Positions 6,693 to 14,726 of a stretch of DNA of 64,000 nt are shown piece by piece; position 1 is the first letter of the stretch, and each line of letters starts with the position of its first letter. The DNA is taken from contig URRB01000004.1 in NCBI GenBank assembly GCA_900550195.1, forward strand, positions 87,522 to 151,521, read 5' to 3'. This stretch comes from an uncultured Collinsella sp. (GTDB lineage Bacteria; Actinomycetota; Coriobacteriia; Coriobacteriales; Coriobacteriaceae). Made by a program: the position numbers and the translations under genes. The notes beneath the pieces were generated by a model. That model searched no databases and was not told the origin of the DNA. It worked only from the letters and a program-made list of their open reading frames with translations.

Positions 6693-9134
6693 GTGGCAGA
6701 GCGTCCGACATACAGGCTCAGGTTTCTCGATCCCAAAAAGCGCTTTCCGGCGATGCCCGAGCAGCCTGCGGGGCGCTCATATGGCGTGGTCTGGAAACTC
6801 TTTGGCGAGGACCAGCATGAATCTTGTTATGTCGTCGAATTCGTTGGCAAAAGTCATGTGTCGCTTTTGGGCTACGTAAGCGTTTCGGGTGAGGTGTACA
6901 AGGTGGACCGCCCCGTCTGCGAGGCTCCGCTGCCCAACGATCCCGACATGGAACTGGTCCTTGACGAGTCGGATTCCAGTATTGGTGAGATTATGGTAAG
7001 GGAAGCCAACGGTGCAATGCGCGCGTGTGCGCAAACTGCCGGCTCTCCCGAAGGCCCCATGCGCGAGCAGTCCGACCACGAGACATGGAATTCGACCCGC
7101 GCCCTTCCTTACGGCGAGTTCATGGCCTCGATGTTCTTGCGCTACGTGATATTTGCCAACTCCGAAAGCGCTATTGTGAACACGGCGGACGCCGGCGGAC
7201 TCGACGAGGGTATGCAAAACGTAGTCGACAAGATCAAGCTCGTAAAGTTGCCCGAGCCGGTCGAGGTGTTTTTGGGCTTTAACACGGCACCGCTCCCCGA
7301 TGCTATCGAGACGCTGCTTTACCGCGTTGACCATGCCGAGAATCCGAGCGGTATCGAGCGCTATGCCGCCGCCCTTATGAGCGAAATTGACTTGCCCCGC
7401 CTGCGCACCATCGCTGCCAAGTCCGAGATGAGCCTGGCTCGCATTGATCGCTCAAAGATTTTCTATCTCAATTTTGATCGTAGCCTGCTGGACCAGGACG
7501 AGATTGACATGCTGCTTGCCGTCGAGTGCCGTCTCAACCGCCTCTCCGGCATCCTTGAGCGCATCGGGGCCGGATTGGTCCCTACGGCATCCTCGCCGAG
7601 CCTTGAGGGCTGCGCGCTCTTTGATGCGTGGCATATCGCCAAGACGACCAACGATGTTCCCCGACTGCTCGATACGGCTTCGAGCGATAACCCGTGGGGC
7701 AAGCCGGGTACGGTGGCTTGCCAGCCGGGCGGCGAGTGGGACGTGCGCACCCGTTTTGCGCGAATCGTTGAGGCGCTCAACGTGGTCACGCGGCTCGACT
7801 ATACCTATCGGGCAAACGTTGCCGAGGGGATTATGCTCGTTCGGTTTGGGCAGTCTGTCGTTGATGCCATGCCGCAACGTGAATACGACGCTCAGGATGA
7901 CGCCTGGCGCGAGCTGGACGAGGACACGCGCGCGATCTGGGCCGCGGAGCACGATGCGCGCGTGGCACTCACGCTTGCGGCAGCTTGCTTTGCTTCGGGT
8001 GCTCGCATCACGCGCTGCTACGTGCAGATTGCGGCTCCCGACGGCGAGCAGGGCGAGCGCGTTGTCACAACGTATTTCTTTGGGCGCGCGGCCTATCTGG
8101 CCGATTGCGTGTCTGTCGCCAAGGATCTTGAGAGCATGGACATGGACGATATGCCGTGCAAGCGTGTGCTTGAGGCGTATGAGTCAACCGCTCCGGAGAC
8201 GATTGAGCCTGCGGAGGTTCATGCTCGTCCGCGTGATGACCATCGCACGCTGCCGCCGGCGCTGCGCGATCTGCTACTTGCCGATACGGCTGACGAGTTG
8301 GAGGTCATGGAAGAGGACGACGACCCATACGTGGCCCGTGTTGTTGAATTGCGCGAGCAGGCAAAAGTCGACCGTACAGGTGCTTTTGAAGGCTTTTCCC
8401 GTCTTGTCGAGGAGTTGGAGGCTAAGTGCGCCGTCGCCGAGCTTTTGGCGACAGGTCCGGTTCAAACGCAGTTTTGCGATAACCAGCTGGTGCGCATGGT
8501 GCTACCGGTGTTGGAAGAAGACGACTCTGTGCGGATCCTTCGTGCGCCCGATGCGCTGTACTTTGCCCAGCACGAGATTTGCAGCTTTTACGCCGAGCAA
8601 GAGGACTTTGAACGAGCACTGCCCGAGGTGCGCCATCTTTACGATCTGGCGCGCTCGTCCATGCAATCGCACTTTGCGCTCATCAACGTTCTTGCGCGTC
8701 TGGAGCGCTTTGACGAGATTATCGAGGTGGCGCGCCACGGCCTACGTATTGCCAGCGATCGCTCTGCAATCGGCTACCTGTTCTATCGCCTGGCGTTTGC
8801 CTATTGGAATTGCGATCAGCTCGACCTTGCGCTGGCTTGTTACCGTCTGGTGCCACGTGGCGAGGAGTCGGGCAGTAGCGCGCTGGAAGAAATGCAGGGC
8901 CTTATGAACGAGATGGGCGTCAGCGAGCCTCCGACGTTCGAGGAAGCGGTCGAGACCATCCGCAAGGCTGGACTCGAGCTGCCGCCAGTGTCCGTCGTGA
9001 CGAATCAGCTGGCAGATGCCGCTGTTCAACTGGTCGACAACGGCTTCTTTTTCCTGGCACGCGGTTGCATCTTCCAAATGTGGCGCACCATGGGCAACGA
9101 CGAGCTCGGCTCCCTCAACCGCTCGCTGGGGTAG
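6693..9134 (+). CDS. Large orphan protein with C-terminal TPR-like helices
   Basis: The 813-aa product begins at GTG 6693 (AGGGTGA upstream). It has no signal peptide and no clear membrane segment. The first 110 residues look like a small beta-rich domain. The middle (about 150-500) is a mixed region that I cannot assign. Residues about 620-740 form paired helices with Ala/Leu/Tyr patterns such as FYAEQEDFERALPEVRHL and AFAYWNCDQLDLALACYR, typical of tetratricopeptide repeats that mediate protein-protein contacts. It is a single gene flanked by two tRNA genes. Codon use is like its neighbours. Function is unknown; a role as a cytoplasmic scaffold is a guess from the TPR-like end only. Confidence 0.8.
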   Translation: MAERPTYRLRFLDPKKRFPAMPEQPAGRSYGVVWKLFGEDQHESCYVVEFVGKSHVSLLGYVSVSGEVYKVDRPVCEAPLPNDPDMELVLDESDSSIGEIMVREANGAMRACAQTAGSPEGPMREQSDHETWNSTRALPYGEFMASMFLRYVIFANSESAIVNTADAGGLDEGMQNVVDKIKLVKLPEPVEVFLGFNTAPLPDAIETLLYRVDHAENPSGIERYAAALMSEIDLPRLRTIAAKSEMSLARIDRSKIFYLNFDRSLLDQDEIDMLLAVECRLNRLSGILERIGAGLVPTASSPSLEGCALFDAWHIAKTTNDVPRLLDTASSDNPWGKPGTVACQPGGEWDVRTRFARIVEALNVVTRLDYTYRANVAEGIMLVRFGQSVVDAMPQREYDAQDDAWRELDEDTRAIWAAEHDARVALTLAAACFASGARITRCYVQIAAPDGEQGERVVTTYFFGRAAYLADCVSVAKDLESMDMDDMPCKRVLEAYESTAPETIEPAEVHARPRDDHRTLPPALRDLLLADTADELEVMEEDDDPYVARVVELREQAKVDRTGAFEGFSRLVEELEAKCAVAELLATGPVQTQFCDNQLVRMVLPVLEEDDSVRILRAPDALYFAQHEICSFYAEQEDFERALPEVRHLYDLARSSMQSHFALINVLARLERFDEIIEVARHGLRIASDRSAIGYLFYRLAFAYWNCDQLDLALACYRLVPRGEESGSSALEEMQGLMNEMGVSEPPTFEEAVETIRKAGLELPPVSVVTNQLADAAVQLVDNGFFFLARGCIFQMWRTMGNDELGSLNRSLG

Positions 9135-9185
9135 GGGCGAAAACTGCAAGGAGAAAAGGCCGCTAGGCAATTAGAAAATTCCCTC

Positions 9186-9214
9186 TTGCTCAACTTCGAC
9201 TGTTTGGTTACTAT
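9186..9214 (+). promoter_or_regulatory. Promoter of tRNA-Ser
   Basis: TTGCTC (9186-9191) and TACTAT (9209-9214) are spaced by 17 bp, ending 14 bp before the tRNA. Confidence 0.6.
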
Positions 9215-9228
9215 AGAACGGCTGTTAC

Positions 9229-9319
9229 GGAGAGCTGACCGAGAGGCCGAAGGTGCTCGCCTGCTAAGCGAGTATGCCCCAAAAGGGCATCTGGGGTTCG
9301 AATCCCCAGCTCTCCGCCA
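9229..9319 (+). tRNA. tRNA-Ser (anticodon GCT)
   Basis: The acceptor arms GGAGAGC and GCTCTCC pair, and the anticodon stem CTCGC/GCGAG holds GCT at 9263-9265. A long variable arm with a GCCCC/AAAA/GGGC hairpin is present, as in class II serine tRNAs, and G73 and CCA are encoded. It reads AGU and AGC codons. Confidence 0.96.
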
Positions 9320-9333
9320 GTTTAACTTTAAAG

Positions 9334-9360
9334 AAGGGTCCCATCGGGGGCCCTTTTTTA
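9334..9360 (+). terminator. Terminator after tRNA-Ser
   Basis: The hairpin AAGGGTCCC/GGGGGCCCTT is followed by TTTTTTA. Confidence 0.88.
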
Positions 9361-9375
9361 TTATCGAGAAAGGGT

Positions 9376-9392
9376 GCTGGGGATTCGAACCC
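9376..9392 (-). repeat. Inverted copy of the tRNA-Ser T-arm
   Basis: These 17 bases are the exact reverse complement of the tRNA-Ser T-arm and 3' acceptor region at 9294-9310. The rest of a tRNA is absent. Confidence 0.85.
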
Positions 9393-9397
9393 TCAAA

Positions 9398-9428
9398 AAA
9401 AGGAGGCATCCTTTCGGACGCCTCCTTT
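9398..9428 (-). terminator. Terminator of the D,D-carboxypeptidase gene
   Basis: Read on the minus strand, a stem GGAGGC/GCCTCC is followed by a run of seven T. It lies 25 bp past the stop codon. Confidence 0.88.
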
Positions 9429-9452
9429 CAGTGGGCTGATTATTCTTGCGCC

Positions 9453-10793
9453 CTACACCTCGGGCGCCTTGGCTACGGTCTCGCTCTCTGCCGTGAGCGG
9501 GCGGTTGTCGATGCGGCGGCCCAGGCGGTCGAGCTTCACAAGGAGCCACTCGATGGGATTGGGCCCCGAGCCTTCCTCGTCGGCAACCAGGTCCATGACG
9601 GCGATCTTGGTGCCGTCCTGCTTGAGCGTAACGCTGCCCACTTTGTCGCCCACATGCACCGTGCCCGAAAGATCGTCGTAGCTAACCTTTTCGGTCACCT
9701 CGCCGGCAAGGGAAAACACGGTCGCTTGCGCTGTGGGATCGGCGAGCGTGGCGTCGATCGTCTTATCCGTCCAGTCGGTTTGACCAATGCGTGCCATAAG
9801 CGGGTTGCCGTTGGCGGTCTTTTCCTGCGTGTTGGCGATTGCGACCGTCACCTTGTGACCGTAGTACCAATTGGCAAGGGTTGCGGTATCGGTAAAGCGC
9901 TGGTCGGTGGTGGTGGAGTTCAAAACGACGGTGTAGATCTCGTCGCCATCGCGGTTGTAGGCACCCGTAAAGCAATAGCCTGCATCGTCGGTGGTGCCGG
10001 TCTTGCCACCGATGTTGCCATCTTGGCCCAGCAAATAGTTATGCGTGTCCATGGAATGCGAATGGTCGGTGCCGTCGGCGCCCGTGACCTCGATCCAGGA
10101 ATCCTCGCTCGCTACGACCTCGCGGATCGTGTTGTTTTTCATGGCCTCCTGCATCATCAGCGCTACGTCGTGTGCGGTTGAGTGCATATCGCCAGCCCAC
10201 TCATCAAAGTCCAGACCATGCGGGTTTTCAAAAAGCGTACCGGTGCAGCCGAGCTTCTTAGCGCGCTCGTTCATGGCCTTCACAAATGTGGCCTCGGCGT
10301 CTTTGGTCTTAGGGTCGATCTTCTTGCCCACATATTCGGCGAGAACGATGGCGGCGTCGTTGCCCGAGGGAATCATCAGGCCGCGCAGTGCCTGCTCCAC
10401 GGTAAGCTCGTCGCCTTCGAGCAAGCCAGCGGTCGAATTACCCACGGTGGCTGCGGCGTTGCTCACCGTGACCTTCTCGTCCATCTTGCAATTCTCGACG
10501 GTTAGGATTGCGGTCATGACCTTGGTGATCGAGGCAATCTTGACCTGCTCATCGGCGCCGCGGGCATAGTAGACGGTACCGTCTTTGCCCATGACGAGGG
10601 CATTGGTCGCATCGATATCGGGCAGGTTTTCGGCCGTGATGCCGCGCGCATCGGCGGTTTTGCCGCAAACATTGTCGGTCGTGAGCACTTGGGCGCCGGC
10701 GACGGTGGGCGCGCCAGCGGCAAGGGCGATAGCGCAGACAAAGCCGGCGGCAAGCTGGGCTGAGCGCTTTGCAAAAGAGGTGAGGGACTTCAC
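9453..10793 (-). CDS. D-alanyl-D-alanine carboxypeptidase (PBP5/DacA type)
   Basis: This serine peptidase trims the terminal D-Ala from peptidoglycan pentapeptides outside the membrane. Using the GTG at 10793 the product is 446 aa with an N-terminal signal sequence (Lys/Arg start, then a hydrophobic stretch to about residue 33 ending in an Ala-rich cleavage region). All three active-site motifs are present: SITK (Ser88-Lys91), SGN (143-145) and KTG (264-266). The C-terminal end has an amphipathic helix (EWLLVKLDRLGRRI) that could anchor it to the membrane. The start was placed downstream of a plausible -10 box, so longer upstream starts (to 10904) are less likely. It is divergent from a VanRS-like two-component pair, which may control it. 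Confidence 0.92.
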   Translation of the reverse strand: MKSLTSFAKRSAQLAAGFVCAIALAAGAPTVAGAQVLTTDNVCGKTADARGITAENLPDIDATNALVMGKDGTVYYARGADEQVKIASITKVMTAILTVENCKMDEKVTVSNAAATVGNSTAGLLEGDELTVEQALRGLMIPSGNDAAIVLAEYVGKKIDPKTKDAEATFVKAMNERAKKLGCTGTLFENPHGLDFDEWAGDMHSTAHDVALMMQEAMKNNTIREVVASEDSWIEVTGADGTDHSHSMDTHNYLLGQDGNIGGKTGTTDDAGYCFTGAYNRDGDEIYTVVLNSTTTDQRFTDTATLANWYYGHKVTVAIANTQEKTANGNPLMARIGQTDWTDKTIDATLADPTAQATVFSLAGEVTEKVSYDDLSGTVHVGDKVGSVTLKQDGTKIAVMDLVADEEGSGPNPIEWLLVKLDRLGRRIDNRPLTAESETVAKAPEV

Positions 10794-10832
10794 GGATTTC
10801 GCTTTCGACGGGATGGTCTCTTCTGGAACTAG

Positions 10833-10838
10833 AGTATA
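10833..10838 (-). promoter_or_regulatory. -10 element of the D,D-carboxypeptidase promoter
   Basis: TATACT lies on the minus strand 40 bp before the GTG start. A clear -35 box is not visible. Confidence 0.35.
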
Positions 10839-10990
10839 TCGTTTGCCGGCGTCGGCGATCATCGCGTGCGTGCGTGGCCCACATCCGCGCTCGAACGGGC
10901 ACAAGGGTGCTTAAGGCCGACTTAATCACCCACGCTTGTTGTGTGTGGCGTGCGTCGCCTCGGGCATAATGGAGCGCGAGAGGAGCACGC

Positions 10991-11686
10991 ATGAACGAGC
11001 GCATACTGGTAGTTGATGACGAGAAGGCCATCGCCGACTTGGTTGGTATCTACCTTACAAAAGAGGGCTTTGATGTCCAGATTGCCTATAGCGGGGCCGA
11101 TGCTGCCAAGGCAATCTTGGAGCAGGAGTTCGATCTGGCGCTGCTGGATGTCATGCTGCCCGATATCGATGGATTTGAGCTGCTGCGTACGATCCGTTCC
11201 AGCCATACCTATCCTGTGATTATGCTGACGGCGCGCGATGCCCAGCAAGACAAGATCGAGGGCCTTTCGCTTGGCGCGGACGATTACGTGGTCAAGCCGT
11301 TCCGCCCGCTGGAGCTCATCGCGCGTGTGCACGCTCAGCTTCGCCGCTACACCAGCTACGGTAGCCGTGCGCAGGCGGCCGAGTCGCCGACCATTCAGCT
11401 CGACGGCTTGGAGATCAACCGCGATGCTCGTTCCGTGACGGTGGACGGTTCACCGGTACGCCTCACGCCCACCGAGTATTCAATCTTGCTGTATCTGGTC
11501 GAGCATCGCGGCAGCGTGGTGGCCGTGGAGGACCTGTTCCGCGCAGTGTGGAACGAGGACTTTATGCCCGGCTCCAACAATACGGTGATGGTACACATTC
11601 GCCACCTGCGCGAAAAGATCGGCGATGACGCACAAAAGCCGCGCTTTATCAAAAACGTCTGGGGCGTCGGCTACATCATCGAATAA
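10991..11686 (+). CDS. OmpR/PhoB-family response regulator (VanR-like)
   Basis: This is the DNA-binding half of a two-component system (231 aa). The receiver domain has the acidic pair Asp9/Asp10, the phospho-acceptor Asp53 in LLDVMLPD, and the conserved Lys102 in VVKPF. The C-terminal winged helix contains LTPTEYSILLYL and ends in KNVWGVGYIIE. GAGAGGAGCACGC precedes the ATG. The sequence style (YLTKEGFDVQIAYSGADA) is that of VanR-type regulators of cell-wall genes, and a D,D-carboxypeptidase gene lies divergent next to it. The target assignment is inference; vancomycin resistance genes (vanH, A, X) are absent. Confidence 0.92.
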   Translation: MNERILVVDDEKAIADLVGIYLTKEGFDVQIAYSGADAAKAILEQEFDLALLDVMLPDIDGFELLRTIRSSHTYPVIMLTARDAQQDKIEGLSLGADDYVVKPFRPLELIARVHAQLRRYTSYGSRAQAAESPTIQLDGLEINRDARSVTVDGSPVRLTPTEYSILLYLVEHRGSVVAVEDLFRAVWNEDFMPGSNNTVMVHIRHLREKIGDDAQKPRFIKNVWGVGYIIE

Positions 11687-11712
11687 CGCTTTTCGCTTGT
11701 GAGGATCTTGAT

Positions 11713-12951
11713 ATGACAAAAGACGATAGGCAAGCGTTCGAGGTGCCCGATCGGCTCTTTGAATACGTGAGGTCGGTCGTCGACAACCGCGCGCTTGCAA
11801 CGGTGCTGCTCTTTTTGCTGAGCCTGCTGCTGATTGGCATCGACAACATCGTCGGAATCTTGGCGGTGCTGCTTGTCGGCTTTTTGCTGATCGATCGATT
11901 TGAGATCGTGTGCCGCTGCGTGGTGATTGGCGGCGCCGCGTGGGCCATGACGTTGGCGATTGGCGCCATGGCGCTCGGCGGCATCGAAGGACCGGTGCTG
12001 TTCGATGCCGGCTTTGTATTCAACATGCTTGGCTTTGTGCTGGCGCTTGCCGCGTGCGTGCTGTTCTTGTGTGGCCGCGCCCTGTACTACCAGGGCTACG
12101 AGCAGGGCGAGCAGCATGCCGATTGTGTGCTGGCCGCTCGTATTCAAGATCGCCTGATCGATCACCCCGACACCTGGGATAACATCGACGGCGACTTCTT
12201 GGAGGTCGAGGGCGCCCTTAACCGCGTGCGTGACCGTGAGCGCAAGGTGCAGCAAGCTCTGCGTGACGAGTCGCATCGCAAGGACGATTTGGTCACGTAC
12301 TTGGCACATGACCTACGCACCCCGCTTGCCAGTGTGGTGGGCTATCTTTCGCTGCTGCAAGAGGCTCCCGAGCTGCCGATTGAGCAACGTGCGCACTTTA
12401 CGGGCGTGGCGCTCGACAAGGCGCACCGGCTCGATACGCTCATCGAAGAGTTCTTCGATATCACGCGCTTTGACTTCCACGATATCGTGCTCACGCGCGG
12501 CTATGTTGATCTGGGGTTGCTGCTGGCTCAGGTGACTGACGAGTTCTATCCCATCCTCAACGAGCAGCATAAGGAAGTCCAAGTTGATATTCGCGAGGAC
12601 CTGACGGTGCTCGTGGATGGCGACAAAATGGCTCGCGTGTTCAACAACATCATGAAAAACGCTATTGCCTATAGCTATGAGGGCTCGACCATCACGATCG
12701 AGGCCAGACGCCGGGACGGCGGTGGCGTGCGCGTGCGCTTTATCAATCAGGGCGATCCCATCCCTGCGGCTAAGCTCAAGGTGATCTTTGAGAAGTTCTA
12801 TCGCCTGGATGCGGCGCGTGCGACCAATCGCGGCGGCGCTGGACTGGGGCTTGCCATCGCCAAGGAGATCGTATGCGCGCACGGCGGTACCGTTGCATGT
12901 GAATCGACGCCCGAACACACGATATTCACCATCGAGCTGCCCGCCGCATAG
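11713..12951 (+). CDS. Sensor histidine kinase (VanS-like)
   Basis: This is the membrane kinase partner of the upstream regulator (412 aa, 26 bp gap). Three to four hydrophobic segments occupy residues 28-125, and a short linker and coiled coil lead into the H-box YLAHDLRTPLASVVGYLSLL with phospho-acceptor His199. The N-box NNIMKNAIAYS and the G-boxes EKFYRLDA and GGAGLGLAIAKEIV are intact. The large periplasmic sensor domain of many kinases is missing, so it probably senses within or at the membrane, as VanS does. Its ligand is unknown. Confidence 0.9.
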   Translation: MTKDDRQAFEVPDRLFEYVRSVVDNRALATVLLFLLSLLLIGIDNIVGILAVLLVGFLLIDRFEIVCRCVVIGGAAWAMTLAIGAMALGGIEGPVLFDAGFVFNMLGFVLALAACVLFLCGRALYYQGYEQGEQHADCVLAARIQDRLIDHPDTWDNIDGDFLEVEGALNRVRDRERKVQQALRDESHRKDDLVTYLAHDLRTPLASVVGYLSLLQEAPELPIEQRAHFTGVALDKAHRLDTLIEEFFDITRFDFHDIVLTRGYVDLGLLLAQVTDEFYPILNEQHKEVQVDIREDLTVLVDGDKMARVFNNIMKNAIAYSYEGSTITIEARRRDGGGVRVRFINQGDPIPAAKLKVIFEKFYRLDAARATNRGGAGLGLAIAKEIVCAHGGTVACESTPEHTIFTIELPAA

Positions 12952-13054
12952 CCAGCGTGCCCTTACAAACACTTGACAATGCGCTCACGTGCATATGAGC
13001 CGCGATTCCTACTATCGATACTGCTGAATTGATATCGATGTGGAGGTATGCGGT

Positions 13055-13930
13055 ATGACGGCTGCTGCGGCTGTGGAGCCCACGGAGCTTGAAGAACTCA
13101 TGAAAGCGCAGGCCGAGGCCGCGCACGAGCGCGAGGTTGGGGATGCGACTCGCCCCACGGCAGAGGATCTTGCCGCCTCGCCGACGCGAATCGATGTTGA
13201 GGGCCTCGACCTGTTCTATGGCGACCACCATGCGCTCAAGGACGTGAATATCAAGATCCGCGACAAGCAGATTACCTCGTTCATCGGGCCTTCGGGCTGC
13301 GGAAAGTCCACGTTGCTGCGCTGCTTTAACCGCATGAACGACGGCATCAAGGACTGCCGAATCGAGGGCAAGATTGCGCTCGATGGTCAAGATATCCTGG
13401 GCGACTACGACATCTGCCGCCTTCGCCAGCGCGTGGGCATGGTGTTCCAGCGCCCCAACCCGTTTCCCATGAGCATCTACGACAACGTCGCCTATGGGCC
13501 GCGCGGTATGGGTGTGCGCGATCGCGTCGTGCTCGACGAGCTGGTCGAAGACTCCCTGCGACGCGCCGCCCTGTGGGACGAGGCCAAGGACAAGCTCAAA
13601 GAGTCGGGTCTGGGTCTTTCGGGCGGCCAGCAGCAGCGCCTGTGCATCGCCCGCGCACTTGCCGTGCAGCCCGACATTCTGCTGATGGACGAGCCGACCT
13701 CGGCACTCGATCCTGTGTCGACGCTGGTGGTGGAGCAGCTGGCCTGCGAGCTCAAAGAGACCTGCACGCTCGTGGTCGTTACGCACAATATGCAGCAGGC
13801 GGCGCGTATCTCCGATTCGGTCGCATTCTTTTTGCTGGGTGAGCTGGTGGAGCACGCGCCCACCGCGCAACTCTTCAAGAATCCGACCGATCCGCGCACG
13901 GCGGATTATTTGACGGGGCGTTTTGGCTGA
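13055..13930 (+). CDS. pstB: Phosphate ABC transporter ATP-binding protein PstB
   Basis: PstB is the ATPase of the high-affinity phosphate importer. The product (291 aa) has Walker A GPSGCGKST (residues 78-86), the signature LSGGQQQR (near 189), Walker B LLMDEPTSALDP and an H-loop in VVVTHNM. The PstB-specific stretch RPNPFPMSIYDNVAYGPR is present. It carries an unusual hydrophilic N-terminal extension of about 43 residues (Ala/Glu-rich). The start at 13055 has GGAGG 8 bp upstream; a GTG at 13040 is less likely. No pstS, pstC, pstA or phoU lies nearby. It is followed by a PhoBR-like pair, which is its usual regulator, 64 bp downstream. Confidence 0.93.
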   Translation: MTAAAAVEPTELEELMKAQAEAAHEREVGDATRPTAEDLAASPTRIDVEGLDLFYGDHHALKDVNIKIRDKQITSFIGPSGCGKSTLLRCFNRMNDGIKDCRIEGKIALDGQDILGDYDICRLRQRVGMVFQRPNPFPMSIYDNVAYGPRGMGVRDRVVLDELVEDSLRRAALWDEAKDKLKESGLGLSGGQQQRLCIARALAVQPDILLMDEPTSALDPVSTLVVEQLACELKETCTLVVVTHNMQQAARISDSVAFFLLGELVEHAPTAQLFKNPTDPRTADYLTGRFG

Positions 13931-13994
13931 TACCATCTGATAAAGGTACCTTTAGGGTTAAGATGCGGTCATGCCGGCCGCAAAGGGGTTCAAC

Positions 13995-14723
13995 ATGATC
14001 TATTACGTCGAGGACGATGACAACATCAGGGATTTGACGGTCTATGCGTTGCGCAAGCAGGGAATCGAGGCCGAGGGCTTTTCGTGCGACGGTGAGTTTA
14101 AGGCTGCCGTGGCGCGACGGGTACCCGATGCCGTCCTGCTCGACATCATGCTGCCCGATACCGATGGCTTGGCGATTATGCGTCGCCTGCGTGCCGACCG
14201 CCTGACGGCGACGGTGCCCATCATGATGCTTACCGCCAAGGATACCGAGCTCGACAAGGTGATGGCGCTCGATGGCGGTGCCGACGATTACCTGACTAAG
14301 CCGTTTTCGCTCATGGAGCTTGCGAGCCGCTGCCGCGCACTGCTGCGTCGCGGCGGCATGGTCAAGCAGGCGAGCGATGTGCTCAGCGTGGGCGACATCG
14401 TGCTCTCGCCCAGCCATCGCGAGGTGACCGTTGCCGGCGAGCCGCTTAAGCTCACCCTGCGCGAGTTCGACCTGCTCGAGTACCTCATGCGCAAGCCCGG
14501 CGTGGTTTTTACCCGCGAGTCGTTGCTGCAGAGCGTGTGGGGCTGGGACTTCGACGGCGGTTCGCGCACCGTTGACGTGCACGTGCAGACGCTTCGCCAA
14601 AAACTGGGCGAGCATGCCAGCGCCATCGAGACCGTACGCGGCGTGGGCTACCGCTTGGCCGAGCCTTCTGCCGGTGATGGTGCCGAAGGTGACGGCACCG
14701 CGGCCACCGCATCGGAGGAGTAA
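13995..14723 (+). CDS. PhoB/PhoP-like response regulator
   Basis: The product (242 aa) begins MIYYVEDDDNIRD, with the acidic cluster Glu6-Asp7-Asp8. The phospho-acceptor is Asp50 in LLDIMLPDTDG and the conserved lysine lies in YLTKPF (about 103). The winged-helix DNA-binding domain follows (LTLREFDLLEYLM to ETVRGVGYRLAE). A disordered Gly/Glu/Ala tail ends the protein. AAAGGGG precedes the chosen ATG; an upstream in-frame start at 13971 is possible. The position directly after pstB suggests control of phosphate uptake. Confidence 0.92.
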   Translation: MIYYVEDDDNIRDLTVYALRKQGIEAEGFSCDGEFKAAVARRVPDAVLLDIMLPDTDGLAIMRRLRADRLTATVPIMMLTAKDTELDKVMALDGGADDYLTKPFSLMELASRCRALLRRGGMVKQASDVLSVGDIVLSPSHREVTVAGEPLKLTLREFDLLEYLMRKPGVVFTRESLLQSVWGWDFDGGSRTVDVHVQTLRQKLGEHASAIETVRGVGYRLAEPSAGDGAEGDGTAATASEE

Positions 14724-14726
14724 CCC

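Noticed and set aside
10991..12951. Vancomycin resistance operon
   Set aside because: Only the regulator and kinase resemble VanRS. No vanH, vanA/B-type ligase or vanX gene is present, and the D,D-carboxypeptidase is an ordinary penicillin-binding type.
12973..12978. TTGACA as the -35 box of the pstB promoter
   Set aside because: No -10 hexamer lies at 16-18 bp; the nearest TACTAT is 31 bp away.
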